In this document: positions 1-8,740 of the stretch, piece after piece
Numbering within the stretch: the first letter of the stretch is position 1
Layout of the letters: each line of letters starts with the position of its first letter
NCBI RefSeq assembly: GCF_043944905.1
Contig: NZ_JBIMSN010000016.1
Span: 1-64,000, forward strand
Length of the DNA stretch: 64,000 nucleotides
DNA from: Antrihabitans spumae
GTDB taxonomy: Bacteria; Actinomycetota; Actinomycetes; Mycobacteriales; Mycobacteriaceae
Reading direction: 5' to 3'
Made by a program: the position numbers and the translations under genes
Notes under the pieces: model-generated
What the model saw: only the letters and a program-made list of their open reading frames with translations
Database searches by the model: none
Told to the model about the DNA's origin: nothing

Positions 1-308
1 CGTCGTCTACGAAATCCACCTGACCAGCATAGGTCCACTTAAGCAGATAAGCAGTACATGCGTTCTATTTTACGCACTTCGCCGGGATCCGCAAGGGCTT
101 CGCGACAATCGGCCTCGAGTATTTTCGAACCTATGTTGTTGCAGTGCAACATGATCAGGCGTCCGAACCGGCAGGCGGCATGCTGACCGATGTCCGGCTG
201 CAGTAGTCGCAGTTCAACGGCACTTTCCAACAGCACTTTCCAAATCTGTCGGTACCCCATGCCACGCTCTGCGGTGTCACGTTCTGCACAACATTCTGGG
301 GGAAGCAG
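1..308. other. Left-edge region without a recognised gene
   Basis: I see no convincing gene here. A leftward open frame of about 100 codons spans most of it but begins inside the next gene, has no good ribosome-binding site and resembles nothing I know, so I treat it as chance. Near 230-245 a 13-base unit ending in cactttccaa is repeated in tandem. The last bases (gggggaag just before 309) form a good ribosome-binding site for the rightward gene. Confidence 0.4.
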
Positions 309-1037
309 ATGACCATTACAGTCGACCGTTCGGCAGCCGATCACACACTGACCGTCGCCGAGCAGTGCAAGCAGGATCTCGGTGATCCAACACTGTGGAT
401 CGAGCGCGATTCGATGCGAAATTCGTTGGCGCTGTGCATCATCGATGCGATCCAGTCGACGAGATCACAGTACAGCTCCGTCGCGAAGATCTTGGATCGC
501 TACGCCGAATATCGGTCAGGGCAAGGATCGGAAGCCGAGGCGGACAACGCCACCGACCTGATTCGATCCTTCGACGATGTCGGCGGTCCGGCCGAGTGGG
601 CAGACGCGATCGGCAACAGGCGGCCGGTCTCGACCGTGCAGGGGGCTCCGCTGAAAGCTGCAGCGATTCTCGAAGCAGCAAAAGTGTTGACAACCAACAA
701 CATCGAGACTGCCGAACAACTACGCGACGTCGTCGATCTGGGACAGATTCGCGAGCCGTGGACTGCGATCCCAGGTCAGAAGTCGGGACTCACGTGGAGC
801 TACCTGACGATGCTGACCGATGTCGCTCTGGAGACGCCGGACCATCTGGTGGTGCGCTACCTCGGCCGGGCGACCGCAACGATCAAGCTCGCACCCGCAG
901 ACGCCGCCGCCATTCTGCGGGACGTCGCCGAGCACTGTGGCCACGACTCCGACCGACTTGCCTACGCCATCTGGCGTTTCGAATCCGGAAGGCCTATCGG
1001 GCAACAGGTTCAGGAGGAGCAGGTTCAGGAGGAGTAG
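309..1037 (+). CDS. Uncharacterised actinobacterial protein, helix-hairpin-helix-like C-terminal half
   Basis: A 242-residue protein without signal peptide or membrane segment. ATG 309 is preceded by gggggaag at a good spacing, which decides the start. The C-terminal half (about residues 145-230), with the pattern WTAIPGQKSGLTW and the later IWRFESGRP, recalls actinobacterial proteins of unknown role that look distantly like HhH-GPD DNA-glycosylase folds; this is from memory and weak. No catalytic residues can be named. The last ten residues are a doubled QVQEE encoded by an exact 15-base tandem duplication. The gene converges on cobN with only 7 bases between stop codons, and I see no functional link to the cobalamin genes. 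Confidence 0.6.
   Translation: MTITVDRSAADHTLTVAEQCKQDLGDPTLWIERDSMRNSLALCIIDAIQSTRSQYSSVAKILDRYAEYRSGQGSEAEADNATDLIRSFDDVGGPAEWADAIGNRRPVSTVQGAPLKAAAILEAAKVLTTNNIETAEQLRDVVDLGQIREPWTAIPGQKSGLTWSYLTMLTDVALETPDHLVVRYLGRATATIKLAPADAAAILRDVAEHCGHDSDRLAYAIWRFESGRPIGQQVQEEQVQEE
1005..1034 (+). repeat. Exact 15-bp tandem duplication at the end of a gene
   Basis: Two abutting perfect copies of caggttcaggaggag (1005-1019 and 1020-1034) end directly at the TAG stop of the preceding gene and encode QVQEE twice. The lack of any mismatch suggests recent slippage. Confidence 0.9.
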
Positions 1038-1044
1038 GCCCGCC

Positions 1045-4000
1045 CTACTCGCCCTCGAGTTCACCTTCGGTCTCGAGGTAGACCTGGCGCAGGCCATCGA
1101 GCGTGGCCTGTTCCGGGTTCTCCCACATCTCGCGCTGCGCTGCCTCGAGTAGCCGCTCCGCGATACCGTGCAACGCCCACGGATTGGACTGCTCCATGAA
1201 CTTGCGGTTCTGCTCGTCGAAAACGTAACTCTCGGCCAATTTTTCGTACATCCAGTCGGCGACGACATTGGTTGTCGCGTCGTACCCGAAGAGGTAGTCC
1301 ACTGTGGCGGCCATCTCGAAAGCACCCTTGTAGCGGTGGCGCCGCATGGCATCGAGCCACTTCGGATTGACGACACGAGCGCGGAACACGCGGTTCGTCT
1401 CCTCGGACAGGGTCCGAGTGCGGACCGCATCGGGTCGAGTGCTGTCGCCGATGTAGGCCTCCGGATCCTTTCCGGTCAACGCGCGGACGGTCGCGACCAT
1501 GCCCCCGTGGTACTGGAAGTAGTCGTCGGAGTCGGCGATGTCGTGCTCGCGGGTGTCGGTGTTCTTGGCAGCAACGGCAATACGGCGATAGGCGGTCCGC
1601 ATGTCGTCGGCTGCCGGCGCACCGTCGAGACCGCGGCCGTAGGCGTAGCCACCCCACGTGGTGTACACGGCAGCGAGGTCGGCATCGGTTCGCCAGCTCT
1701 TCGAATCGATCAGCTGCAGTAAACCTGCGCCGTAGGTCCCTGGCTTGGAACCGAATATGCGTGTGGTGGCACGTCTGTCGTCACCGTGCTCCGCGAGCGC
1801 CTCGAGCGTGTGCGCTCGGACGTAGTTCTGCTCCGCAGGCTCGTCCAGTGCCGCAACCAGTTGAACCGCGTCATCGAGAAGGGCAAGAACATGCGGGAAA
1901 GCATCACGGAAGAAGCCGCTGATGCGGACCGTCACGTCGATACGTGGGCGTCCCAATTCCTCGAGGGAGATCGCTTCCAACGAGATCACACGCCGCGACG
2001 CGTCGTCCCAAACCGGCCGGACACCGAGCAGCGCGAACACTTCGGCGATGTCGTCGCCGGAGGTTCGCATCGCACTGGTGCCCCACACCGACAGCCCGAC
2101 CGACTTCGGATACTCGCTGTGATCGGTGAGATAACGCTGCACAAGCGACTCGGCCATTGCTTGACCGGTCTCCCAGGCCAACTTGGACGGCACGGCCTTC
2201 GGGTCGACGGAGTAGAAGTTGCGACCGGTCGGCAGAACGTTGATCAGACCACGCAACGGCGACCCACTCGGGCCGGCTGGGATGAAGCCGCCGTCGAGTG
2301 CGTGCAGGATCCACTCGAGTTCGCGGTCGGTCTGCCGCAGCCGGGGGACGACCTCGGTCGCAGCGAAGCGCAGAATCGCTGCAACGGTCGCATCGTCGGT
2401 GAGCGAATCCGCCGCGTCCGGGTTCCAGTCGGCTTTCTGCAGCGCTGCCACCAAACCGCGCGCCTGCTCCTCCACCGCGTCGACCCGACCGCGATTCTCG
2501 TCGCCCTTCTCGCTGAGACCCAACGCTTCGCGAAGACCAGGAACACTCTGTTCGCCACCCCACATCTGGCGGGCCCGCAGCATCGCGAGAACGAGGTCGA
2601 CCTCGGCTTCACCACGCGGCGCTTCGCCGAGAATGTGCAGACCGTCGCGGATCTGGACATCCTTGATCTCGCACAACCAACCGTCGACGTGCAGCAGCAT
2701 GTCGTCGAACGTGTCCTCGTCGGGACGTTCGGCCAAGCCGAGGTCGTGGTCCATTTTCGCGGCGCGCATCAGTGTCCAGATCTGCTGCCGGACCGCGGGA
2801 AGTTTCGCGGGATCCAGCGCCGACACGTTCTGATGCTCGTCGAGCAGTTGTTCGAGGCGTGCGATATCGCCGTAGCTTTCGGCACGCGCCATCGGTGGAA
2901 TCAGATGATCGACCAGAGTCGCGTGCGCACGGCGCTTTGCCTGCGTGCCCTCGCCGGGATCGTTGACGAGGAAAGGGTAGATCAGCGGAAGATCACCGAG
3001 CGCGGCGTCGGTGCCACACGACGCGGACATTCCCATGGTCTTGCCGGGGAGCCATTCCAGGTTGCCGTGCTTGCCGAGGTGTACGAGGGCGTCGGCGCCG
3101 AAGGACTCTCGAATCCAGCAGTAGGCGGCCAAGTAATGGTGGCTCGGCGGCAGATCGGGATCGTGGTAGATGGCGACCGGGTTCTCACCGAAACCACGTG
3201 GCGGCTGCACCATGATGACTATCTTGCCGAATTCCATTGCTGCGATGACGATCTCGCCTGCGGGGTCGGCCGTGCGGTCGACATACAGCTCGCCCGGCGC
3301 TGCTCCCCAATGCTCTTCGACACCAGCACGGAGGTCCTCGGGCAGTGTCTCGAACCAACGCCCATAGCTCGCTGCGGAGATCCGAATCGGATTGCCTTCG
3401 AGTTGCCCTGCGGTGAGCCAGTCGGGATCTTGGCCGCCGGCGGCAATCAACGCATGGACGAGTGCGTCACCGTCCTGGGCCGCGAGGCCGGGAATCGTGT
3501 CTTCGGGCCCCAAATCGTATCCAGCGGTAGCCATTTCAGCGAGCAGCCGCACAGCGCTTGCAGGTGTGTCGAGTCCGACGGCGTTGCCGATGCGCGCATG
3601 CTTCGTCGGATACGCCGAGAACATCAGCGCGATGCGTCGCTCCCCCGCCGGAATGTGCCGCAGTCGCGCGTGGCGAACGGCGATGCCCGCGACTCGCGCA
3701 GCGCGCTCCGGATCGGGGACGTAGGTGGACAGACCGTCGGCGTCGAACTCCTTGAACGAGAACGGAACCGTGATGATGCGTCCGTCGAATTCCGGAACGG
3801 CGACCTGGGTCGCGACATCGAGCGGCGACAATCCGTCGTCGTTGGCCGCCCACGCCTCACGACGACTCGTCAGGCACAACCCCTGCAGTATCGGCACATC
3901 CAGATCTGCGAGCTCGCCGATGTCCCACGCCTCGTCGTCGCCTCCCGCCGACGCTGTGGACGGTTTGGTGCCGCCGGCAGCGAGAACCGTGACGATCAGC

Positions 4001-4617
4001 GCATCGGCCTGGCGAAGTGTGTGCAGCAGTTCGGGTTCGGCGGTCCGCAGCGACGCGCAGTAGATCGGCAACGCACGACCACCTGCGGTTTCGATTGCGG
4101 CGCAGAGCGCTTCGATATAGGCCGTGTTGCCTGCCAACTGCTGAGCGCGGTAGTAGAGCACCGCGATCACGGGTCCGACTGCGGCCGCCTCGGTCCGCTC
4201 GAGCAAACCCCAACTCGGAGTGTGCACCGGCGGGGTGAACCCGTGCCCGGTGAGCAGCACGGTGTCGGAAAGGAAGTGAAACAGCTGAGCAAGGTTGTCC
4301 GGCCCGCCCGCGGCGAGATAGTTGTGCGCTTGCGCCGCGACACCGCCGGGAACGGTCGAGCACTCCATCAGTTCGGCGTCGGGTGCGTTCTCACCACCGA
4401 GCGCGACGACGGGAATGCCGCTCGCGAGCAGCGCGTCGAGGCCGTCTTCCCACATCCGTTTGCCACCGAGGATTCGGACGACGACGAGGTCGGCACCGTC
4501 GAGGAGCGCCGGCAGATCGTCGACGAGCAAGCGGGCGGGATTTGCCCAGCGATAGTCGGCGCCGCTCGCACGTGCACAGAGCAGGTCGGTATCCGAGGTC
4601 GAGAGCAGCAGAATCAC
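1045..4617 (-). CDS. cobN: Aerobic cobaltochelatase large subunit CobN
   Basis: CobN is the large subunit of the ATP-dependent cobaltochelatase that inserts cobalt into hydrogenobyrinic acid a,c-diamide in the aerobic cobalamin pathway; it works with AAA+ partner subunits that are not in this window. The 1190-residue length is normal for CobN/BchH-type chelatases, and conserved blocks are visible across it, such as VQPPRGFGENP and HLGKHGNLEWLPGK mid-protein. The start is GTG 4617, with gaggaaagg 8-16 bases upstream. The gene stands alone leftward, divergent from cobG, behind a B12 riboswitch, so it should be repressed by its end product. The order matches M. tuberculosis cobN. Confidence 0.95.
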   Translation of the reverse strand: MILLLSTSDTDLLCARASGADYRWANPARLLVDDLPALLDGADLVVVRILGGKRMWEDGLDALLASGIPVVALGGENAPDAELMECSTVPGGVAAQAHNYLAAGGPDNLAQLFHFLSDTVLLTGHGFTPPVHTPSWGLLERTEAAAVGPVIAVLYYRAQQLAGNTAYIEALCAAIETAGGRALPIYCASLRTAEPELLHTLRQADALIVTVLAAGGTKPSTASAGGDDEAWDIGELADLDVPILQGLCLTSRREAWAANDDGLSPLDVATQVAVPEFDGRIITVPFSFKEFDADGLSTYVPDPERAARVAGIAVRHARLRHIPAGERRIALMFSAYPTKHARIGNAVGLDTPASAVRLLAEMATAGYDLGPEDTIPGLAAQDGDALVHALIAAGGQDPDWLTAGQLEGNPIRISAASYGRWFETLPEDLRAGVEEHWGAAPGELYVDRTADPAGEIVIAAMEFGKIVIMVQPPRGFGENPVAIYHDPDLPPSHHYLAAYCWIRESFGADALVHLGKHGNLEWLPGKTMGMSASCGTDAALGDLPLIYPFLVNDPGEGTQAKRRAHATLVDHLIPPMARAESYGDIARLEQLLDEHQNVSALDPAKLPAVRQQIWTLMRAAKMDHDLGLAERPDEDTFDDMLLHVDGWLCEIKDVQIRDGLHILGEAPRGEAEVDLVLAMLRARQMWGGEQSVPGLREALGLSEKGDENRGRVDAVEEQARGLVAALQKADWNPDAADSLTDDATVAAILRFAATEVVPRLRQTDRELEWILHALDGGFIPAGPSGSPLRGLINVLPTGRNFYSVDPKAVPSKLAWETGQAMAESLVQRYLTDHSEYPKSVGLSVWGTSAMRTSGDDIAEVFALLGVRPVWDDASRRVISLEAISLEELGRPRIDVTVRISGFFRDAFPHVLALLDDAVQLVAALDEPAEQNYVRAHTLEALAEHGDDRRATTRIFGSKPGTYGAGLLQLIDSKSWRTDADLAAVYTTWGGYAYGRGLDGAPAADDMRTAYRRIAVAAKNTDTREHDIADSDDYFQYHGGMVATVRALTGKDPEAYIGDSTRPDAVRTRTLSEETNRVFRARVVNPKWLDAMRRHRYKGAFEMAATVDYLFGYDATTNVVADWMYEKLAESYVFDEQNRKFMEQSNPWALHGIAERLLEAAQREMWENPEQATLDGLRQVYLETEGELEGE

Positions 4618-4654
4618 GGGTCAGCCTTTCCTCGGGGTTGCGCGCCCCGTCGGG

Positions 4655-4800
4655 TAGTCGCTCGCCGACCGAAGATCTGGCTTTCAGCGCAGACGTGGAC
4701 CGTCTGGCCGAGTCACAGTGGCGCGACCGCACCGGAATCTCACCGGTTTCCTCGTCTGCCGCCGAGCACTCGGATCCTACGGCACTGCACCGTACGCTGG
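4655..4800 (-). promoter_or_regulatory. Cobalamin (B12) riboswitch upstream of cobN
   Basis: Read on the minus strand, the leader contains the landmarks of the adenosylcobalamin aptamer: gaggaaaccggtgagattcc followed by ggtgcggtcgc (about 4753-4722), then the conserved gccactgt (4722-4715), and further on aagccagatc (4683-4674). A short GGGG...CCCC hairpin (4648-4634) lies next to the cobN ribosome-binding site and could be the expression platform that hides it. The boundaries are approximate. Binding of B12 would be expected to lower cobN translation or transcription. The 5' edge of the aptamer reaches into the cobG promoter. Confidence 0.88.
4793..4798 (+). promoter_or_regulatory. -10 box of a likely leaderless cobG promoter
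   Basis: TACGCT fits the actinobacterial TANNNT -10 pattern and lies six bases before GTG 4805, the spacing of a leaderless transcript. It overlaps the 5' edge of the opposite-strand riboswitch. Confidence 0.5.
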
Positions 4801-4804
4801 ATTC

Positions 4805-5926
4805 GTGTCTCGATCCCGGCCCGACGCCTGCCCCGGTGCCCTGCAGGTACACCACGCTGCCGACGGTGCCCTTGCACGTGTCCGGCTGCCCGGCGGACTG
4901 CTCACGCCCGATCAGTTGACCACTCTCGCCGACGCCGCCATCGACCTCGGCAACGGCGACATCGAACTCACAGTGCGCGGAAACGTGCAGCTACGCGCCG
5001 TATCGGACCCCGCTGCACTCGCGGACCGACTAGCCGAGGCAGGTCTGCTGCCGTCCGCGACACACGAACGTGTTCGCAACATCGTCGCCTCGCCGCTGTC
5101 CGGTCGCATCAGCGGACTCGTCGATGTCCGTGAGCACGTTCTCGGACTCGACGCCGCCATCCGCGCCGACGCCGTGCTCGCCGAACTTCCCGGCCGCGTC
5201 CTGCTGTCGATCGACGACGGTCGCGGCGACGTCAGTGGACTCGGCGCTGACATCGGTCTACACGCCGTCTCGGACCGCGAGTTCGCGCTCGTGCTTGCTG
5301 GCGCAGACACCGGTGCACGCGTATCGATCGACGACGGTGTCGACTACGCGATCCGAGCCGCACTTGCATTCGTCGACCACCGCAGCGACGAGTGGCGGCT
5401 GGCGGAACTCGAAGGCGGCGTCGGCACACTCCTCGACAGCCTCGGCCTCGTCGGCGACGCCGACCCGCTCACCTTCGAGCCGCCCGAACTGCCGCCGATC
5501 GGTTGGCTCCCCCAGGACGACGGCCTCGTCAGCCTCGGCGCCGGCGTGCGGCTCGGCATTCTGCCTGCCCGAACCGCTCAGTTTCTCGCCGCGATCGAAC
5601 GCCCGATCATCGTGACGCCGTGGCGGTCGATCATCATCGCGGACCTCGACGAATGGGCAGCGGAACAGGTGGTGCGCGTCCTCGCGCCGATGGGACTGAT
5701 CTTCGACAGCGAATCGCCCTGGTTGCGGATCAGCGCGTGCACCGGCAAACCCGGTTGCGACAAGTCACGTGCCGACGTCCGAGCGGACGTGACAGACGCT
5801 GTCGAGAACGACGAACTGCCTACTGCCGGACGTCAGCACTGGGTCGGTTGCGACCGAAAATGCGGACGTCCACGCGGCGACGTGACCGACGTCGTCGCTA
5901 CCGACGCGGGGTATGTCGTCGACTGA
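4805..5926 (+). CDS. cobG: Precorrin-3B synthase CobG
   Basis: CobG is the oxygen-dependent monooxygenase that converts precorrin-3A to precorrin-3B, so it marks the aerobic route. It belongs to the siroheme/4Fe-4S nitrite-sulfite reductase family. Two ferredoxin-like half domains are followed by the cluster-ligand cysteines near the C-terminus: ACTGKPGC (C-x5-C) and GCDRKC (C-x3-C). I start it at GTG 4805 (VSRSRPDACPG, 373 residues); a longer in-frame start at 4718 would run through the divergent riboswitch and lacks family similarity. A -10 box directly upstream supports a leaderless mRNA. It leads the rightward cobG-cobH-cobIJ group, with 26 bases before cobH. Confidence 0.92.
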   Translation: MSRSRPDACPGALQVHHAADGALARVRLPGGLLTPDQLTTLADAAIDLGNGDIELTVRGNVQLRAVSDPAALADRLAEAGLLPSATHERVRNIVASPLSGRISGLVDVREHVLGLDAAIRADAVLAELPGRVLLSIDDGRGDVSGLGADIGLHAVSDREFALVLAGADTGARVSIDDGVDYAIRAALAFVDHRSDEWRLAELEGGVGTLLDSLGLVGDADPLTFEPPELPPIGWLPQDDGLVSLGAGVRLGILPARTAQFLAAIERPIIVTPWRSIIIADLDEWAAEQVVRVLAPMGLIFDSESPWLRISACTGKPGCDKSRADVRADVTDAVENDELPTAGRQHWVGCDRKCGRPRGDVTDVVATDAGYVVD

Positions 5927-5952
5927 CTTCGCTCTGTATCTATCGTTGCCTC

Positions 5953-6585
5953 ATGCTCGACTACATCCGCGACGGCGCCGAGATCTACCGCCGATCGTTC
6001 GCAACCATCCGCGCCGAAGCCGATCTGACCGCGCTTCCTGCCGATGTGTCGCAGGTCGTCGTGCGCATGATTCACGCCTGCGGCCAGGTCGATCTGACCG
6101 AGGACATCGCGTTCACACCCGACGTCGTCACCGTCGCTCGCGCTGCACTGCACGCCGGAGCACCCATCCTCTGCGACACCCGCATGGTCGCCGCCGGAGT
6201 CACCCGCCGCCGCTTGCCTGCCGACAACGAGGTGGTCTGCACTCTGCCCGATCCGCGGGTGGCCGTCCTCGCCGAAGCGCTGCAGACAACGCGCTCGGCT
6301 GCGGCCCTCGAGCTGTGGCGTGACCGCCTCGAAGGTGCGGTCGTGGCGATCGGCAACGCCCCGACCGCGTTGTTCCACCTGCTCGACCTGGTGGAGCACG
6401 GTGGTCCGCGACCTGCCGCGGTGGTCGGCGGACCTGTCGGCTTCATCGGAGCCGTCGAATCCAAGGACGCACTCGTCGAACAGGCGGCCGCTCTCGGAAT
6501 CGAGTACCTGGTTGTCCGCGGCCGCCGCGGCGGCAGCGCGATCACGGCAGCAGCACTGAACGGTATCGCGAGTGAAATCGAGTGA
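5953..6585 (+). CDS. cobH: Precorrin-8X methylmutase CobH
   Basis: CobH moves the methyl group from C11 to C12 of precorrin-8X, giving hydrogenobyrinic acid. The 210-residue protein starts at ATG 5953 (MLDYIRDGAEIYRRSF), the conserved family N-terminus. His41 in RMIHACG is the expected catalytic histidine. The substrate-binding block CDTRMVAAG and the glycine-rich PVGFIGAVESK are also present. The stop codon overlaps the GTG start of cobIJ (GTGA), so the two are translationally coupled. Confidence 0.95.
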   Translation: MLDYIRDGAEIYRRSFATIRAEADLTALPADVSQVVVRMIHACGQVDLTEDIAFTPDVVTVARAALHAGAPILCDTRMVAAGVTRRRLPADNEVVCTLPDPRVAVLAEALQTTRSAAALELWRDRLEGAVVAIGNAPTALFHLLDLVEHGGPRPAAVVGGPVGFIGAVESKDALVEQAAALGIEYLVVRGRRGGSAITAAALNGIASEIE

Positions 6586-8087
6586 CCGACAAGACCTTCG
6601 GCAAACTATGGGGCGTCGGTCTCGGACCGGGCGATCCCGAGTTGGTGACCGTCAAAGCCGCGAAGGTGATCGCCGCGGCCGACGTCGTCGCTTTCCACAG
6701 CGCAGCCCACGGGCGAAGCATCTCCCGCGCCATCGCGGCACCGTACCTGCGGGGCGACCAAATCGAGGAACACCTCGTCTATCCGGTGACGACGGAGACG
6801 ACTGATCACCCCGGCGGCTACCAGGGAGCGATCGACGAGTTCTACGTTGCCTCCGCGGAACGCCTTGCCGCACATCTCGAAGCGGGGCGCAGCGTCGCGT
6901 TGCTCGCCGAAGGCGATCCGCTCTTCTACAGCTCCTACATGCATATGCACAAACGTCTGGTCGAACGGTTCGAGGCCGAGATCGTTCCCGGCGTCACGTC
7001 GGTCAGTGCCGCCGCAGCTGCGCTGGGAACACCGCTGTGCGAAGGCGACGAGGTGCTGACCATCTTGCCGGGCACATTGCCGGAAGCCGAACTCGCACGC
7101 CGACTCGCCGACACCGATGCAGCGGCGATAATGAAGCTCGGCCGAACCTATCCCACCGTGCGACAGGCACTGTCGGATTCGGGTCGACTCGACGACGCAC
7201 GTTATGTCGAACGGGCAAGCACAGGTCGGCAGCGCGTCCTCGGCGCGGCGGACGTGGTCGACGACGACGTTCCCTACTTCTCGATCGTCCTCGTTCCAGG
7301 TGCTGGCAACGCTCGCACCACGGCGCCGCAACCGGACGTGACAGGCGAGGTCGTCGTCGTCGGACTCGGGCCCGGCGCTCGGGAATGGACGACTCCGGAG
7401 GTCCGCGCCGAACTCGAACGGGCGACCGATCTCGTCGGCTACGGACCCTATCTGGATCGCGTCGCGCATCGCTTGGGTCAGCGTCGCCACGCTAGCGACA
7501 ATCGCGTCGAGTCCGAGCGTGCGGCAATGGCTTTGGATCTCGCAAAACGTGGGGCGCGGGTCTGTGTGGTGTCGTCGGGCGACCCTGGCGTCTTTGCGAT
7601 GGCGGCCGCGGTGCTCGAAGTCGCGACCGAAGATCAATGGCGCGGGGTGCCGGTTCGCGTACTGCCGGGAATGACCGCCGCCAACGCTGTTGCCAGCCGG
7701 GTCGGCGCACCGCTCGGCCACGATTACGCCGTCATCTCGCTCTCGGACCGATTGAAGCCGTGGGACGTTGTCGCCAAACGTATTTCGGCTGCCGCCGCCT
7801 CGGACATGGCGATCGCCGTCTACAACCCGGCGTCGCGGTCGCGGACCTGGCAGGTCGGTGCGATGCGAGATCTGCTGCTCGAGTATCGATCTCCGGACAC
7901 CCCGGTGATCATCGGGCGCGACGTCGCCGGACCTACCGAGAGTGTGCGGGTGGTACAGCTCGCCGAACTCGATCCAGCCGACGTGGACATGCGGACGCTG
8001 CTGATCATCGGATCGTCGACGACAACGATTCACCACACCGACGACACCACAAGGGTTTTCACCTCCAGGCGGTATCCGGAACAATGA
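6582..8087 (+). CDS. cobIJ: Fused precorrin-2 C20- and precorrin-3B C17-methyltransferase CobIJ
   Basis: This 501-residue protein joins two SAM-dependent corrin methyltransferases. Residues 1 to about 240 are CobI (precorrin-2 C20-methyltransferase): GVGLGPGDPELVTVKA at the start, then LAEGDPLFYSSY and PGVTSVSAAAA. Residues from about 250 to the end are CobJ (precorrin-3B C17-methyltransferase, ring contraction): VVGLGPGAREWTTPE, SSGDPGVFAMA, PGMTAANA and AVYNPASRSR. The same fusion is known in mycobacteria and relatives. It starts at GTG 6582 inside the cobH stop, and its TGA overlaps the ATG of the next gene. CobG supplies the substrate of the second half, so consecutive steps are co-expressed. 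Confidence 0.95.
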   Translation: MTDKTFGKLWGVGLGPGDPELVTVKAAKVIAAADVVAFHSAAHGRSISRAIAAPYLRGDQIEEHLVYPVTTETTDHPGGYQGAIDEFYVASAERLAAHLEAGRSVALLAEGDPLFYSSYMHMHKRLVERFEAEIVPGVTSVSAAAAALGTPLCEGDEVLTILPGTLPEAELARRLADTDAAAIMKLGRTYPTVRQALSDSGRLDDARYVERASTGRQRVLGAADVVDDDVPYFSIVLVPGAGNARTTAPQPDVTGEVVVVGLGPGAREWTTPEVRAELERATDLVGYGPYLDRVAHRLGQRRHASDNRVESERAAMALDLAKRGARVCVVSSGDPGVFAMAAAVLEVATEDQWRGVPVRVLPGMTAANAVASRVGAPLGHDYAVISLSDRLKPWDVVAKRISAAAASDMAIAVYNPASRSRTWQVGAMRDLLLEYRSPDTPVIIGRDVAGPTESVRVVQLAELDPADVDMRTLLIIGSSTTTIHHTDDTTRVFTSRRYPEQ

Positions 8088-8740
8088 CTGGATCGGTCAG
8101 CCGCGCGGCTCGGGTCACAGCATCCATCGGCATCGCCGCGGTCGTCGGTGCGAACGTCTGGATCCGGCTCGCGGCGGCCGGCCGGATCCGCACACCCGCC
8201 GAGGCGCCGACGACGGCGGTTGCGATCGTGCTCGGCGCACAGGTCCGCGACGGCCAACCGATGTCGTTTCTCGCCGGCCGTCTCGACACCGCCGTACAGC
8301 TGTTTCACGAAGGTCGCGTCGGTGTGGTGCTGGTATCGGGCGACGGCAACGGCAGCTCCGGCGACGAGATCGCCGCGATGACCGAATACCTTGTCGGCAA
8401 AGGTATTCCACACGAGCGCATCGTCGGCGATCCGCTCGGTCTACGCACCTACGACACGTGCGCACGAGCCGTGCACACCTTCGGTATCGAGCGGGCACTC
8501 GTCGTCTCGCAGGCTTTTCACGTGCCTCGAATCGTCGCACTGAGCCGTCGGGTTGGCCTGAACGCTGTTGGTGTCAACAGCGAATGCAATTGTCGTGCAA
8601 CGTCATTGGCGCGCAATCGCGGTAGGGAATGGCTGCTCGCCAGACCGCGGGCGGTGGTGGATATTCTCCTGCGGCACGGACCGACGGTGGTCTCCGAGCC
8701 GGACGACGCCATCGAAAAGGCCCTTGCAGCTCTAGGCTGA
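8084..8740 (+). CDS. DUF218 (SanA/YdcF-like) membrane-anchored protein
   Basis: A 218-residue protein with an N-terminal hydrophobic segment (about residues 10-30), probably an anchor, followed by a DUF218 domain: AIVLGAQVRDG, LVSGDGN, and the TYDTCARAVHTFG...VVSQAFHVPR block. SanA of E. coli, linked to envelope barrier function and vancomycin exclusion, belongs to this family; the biochemical role is unsettled. ATG 8084 overlaps the cobIJ stop (ATGA), so it should be translated with the cobalamin operon. It converges with cobK, and the two reading frames overlap by 9 bases at their ends. A role in cobalamin synthesis is not evident. Confidence 0.85.
   Translation: MTGSVSRAARVTASIGIAAVVGANVWIRLAAAGRIRTPAEAPTTAVAIVLGAQVRDGQPMSFLAGRLDTAVQLFHEGRVGVVLVSGDGNGSSGDEIAAMTEYLVGKGIPHERIVGDPLGLRTYDTCARAVHTFGIERALVVSQAFHVPRIVALSRRVGLNAVGVNSECNCRATSLARNRGREWLLARPRAVVDILLRHGPTVVSEPDDAIEKALAALG

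Noticed and set aside
39..344. A 101-codon leftward frame at the left edge
   Set aside because: Starts inside the next gene, lacks a ribosome site and has no recognisable similarity.
4617..4805. A second B12 riboswitch for cobG on the plus strand
   Set aside because: The conserved boxes read correctly only on the minus strand; cobG has a -10 box too close for a leader RNA.
1786..5133. A 1115-codon rightward open frame opposite cobN
   Set aside because: It is antisense to a well-recognised gene, has an Arg-rich composition typical of frame shadows in GC-rich DNA, crosses the riboswitch and resembles no family.
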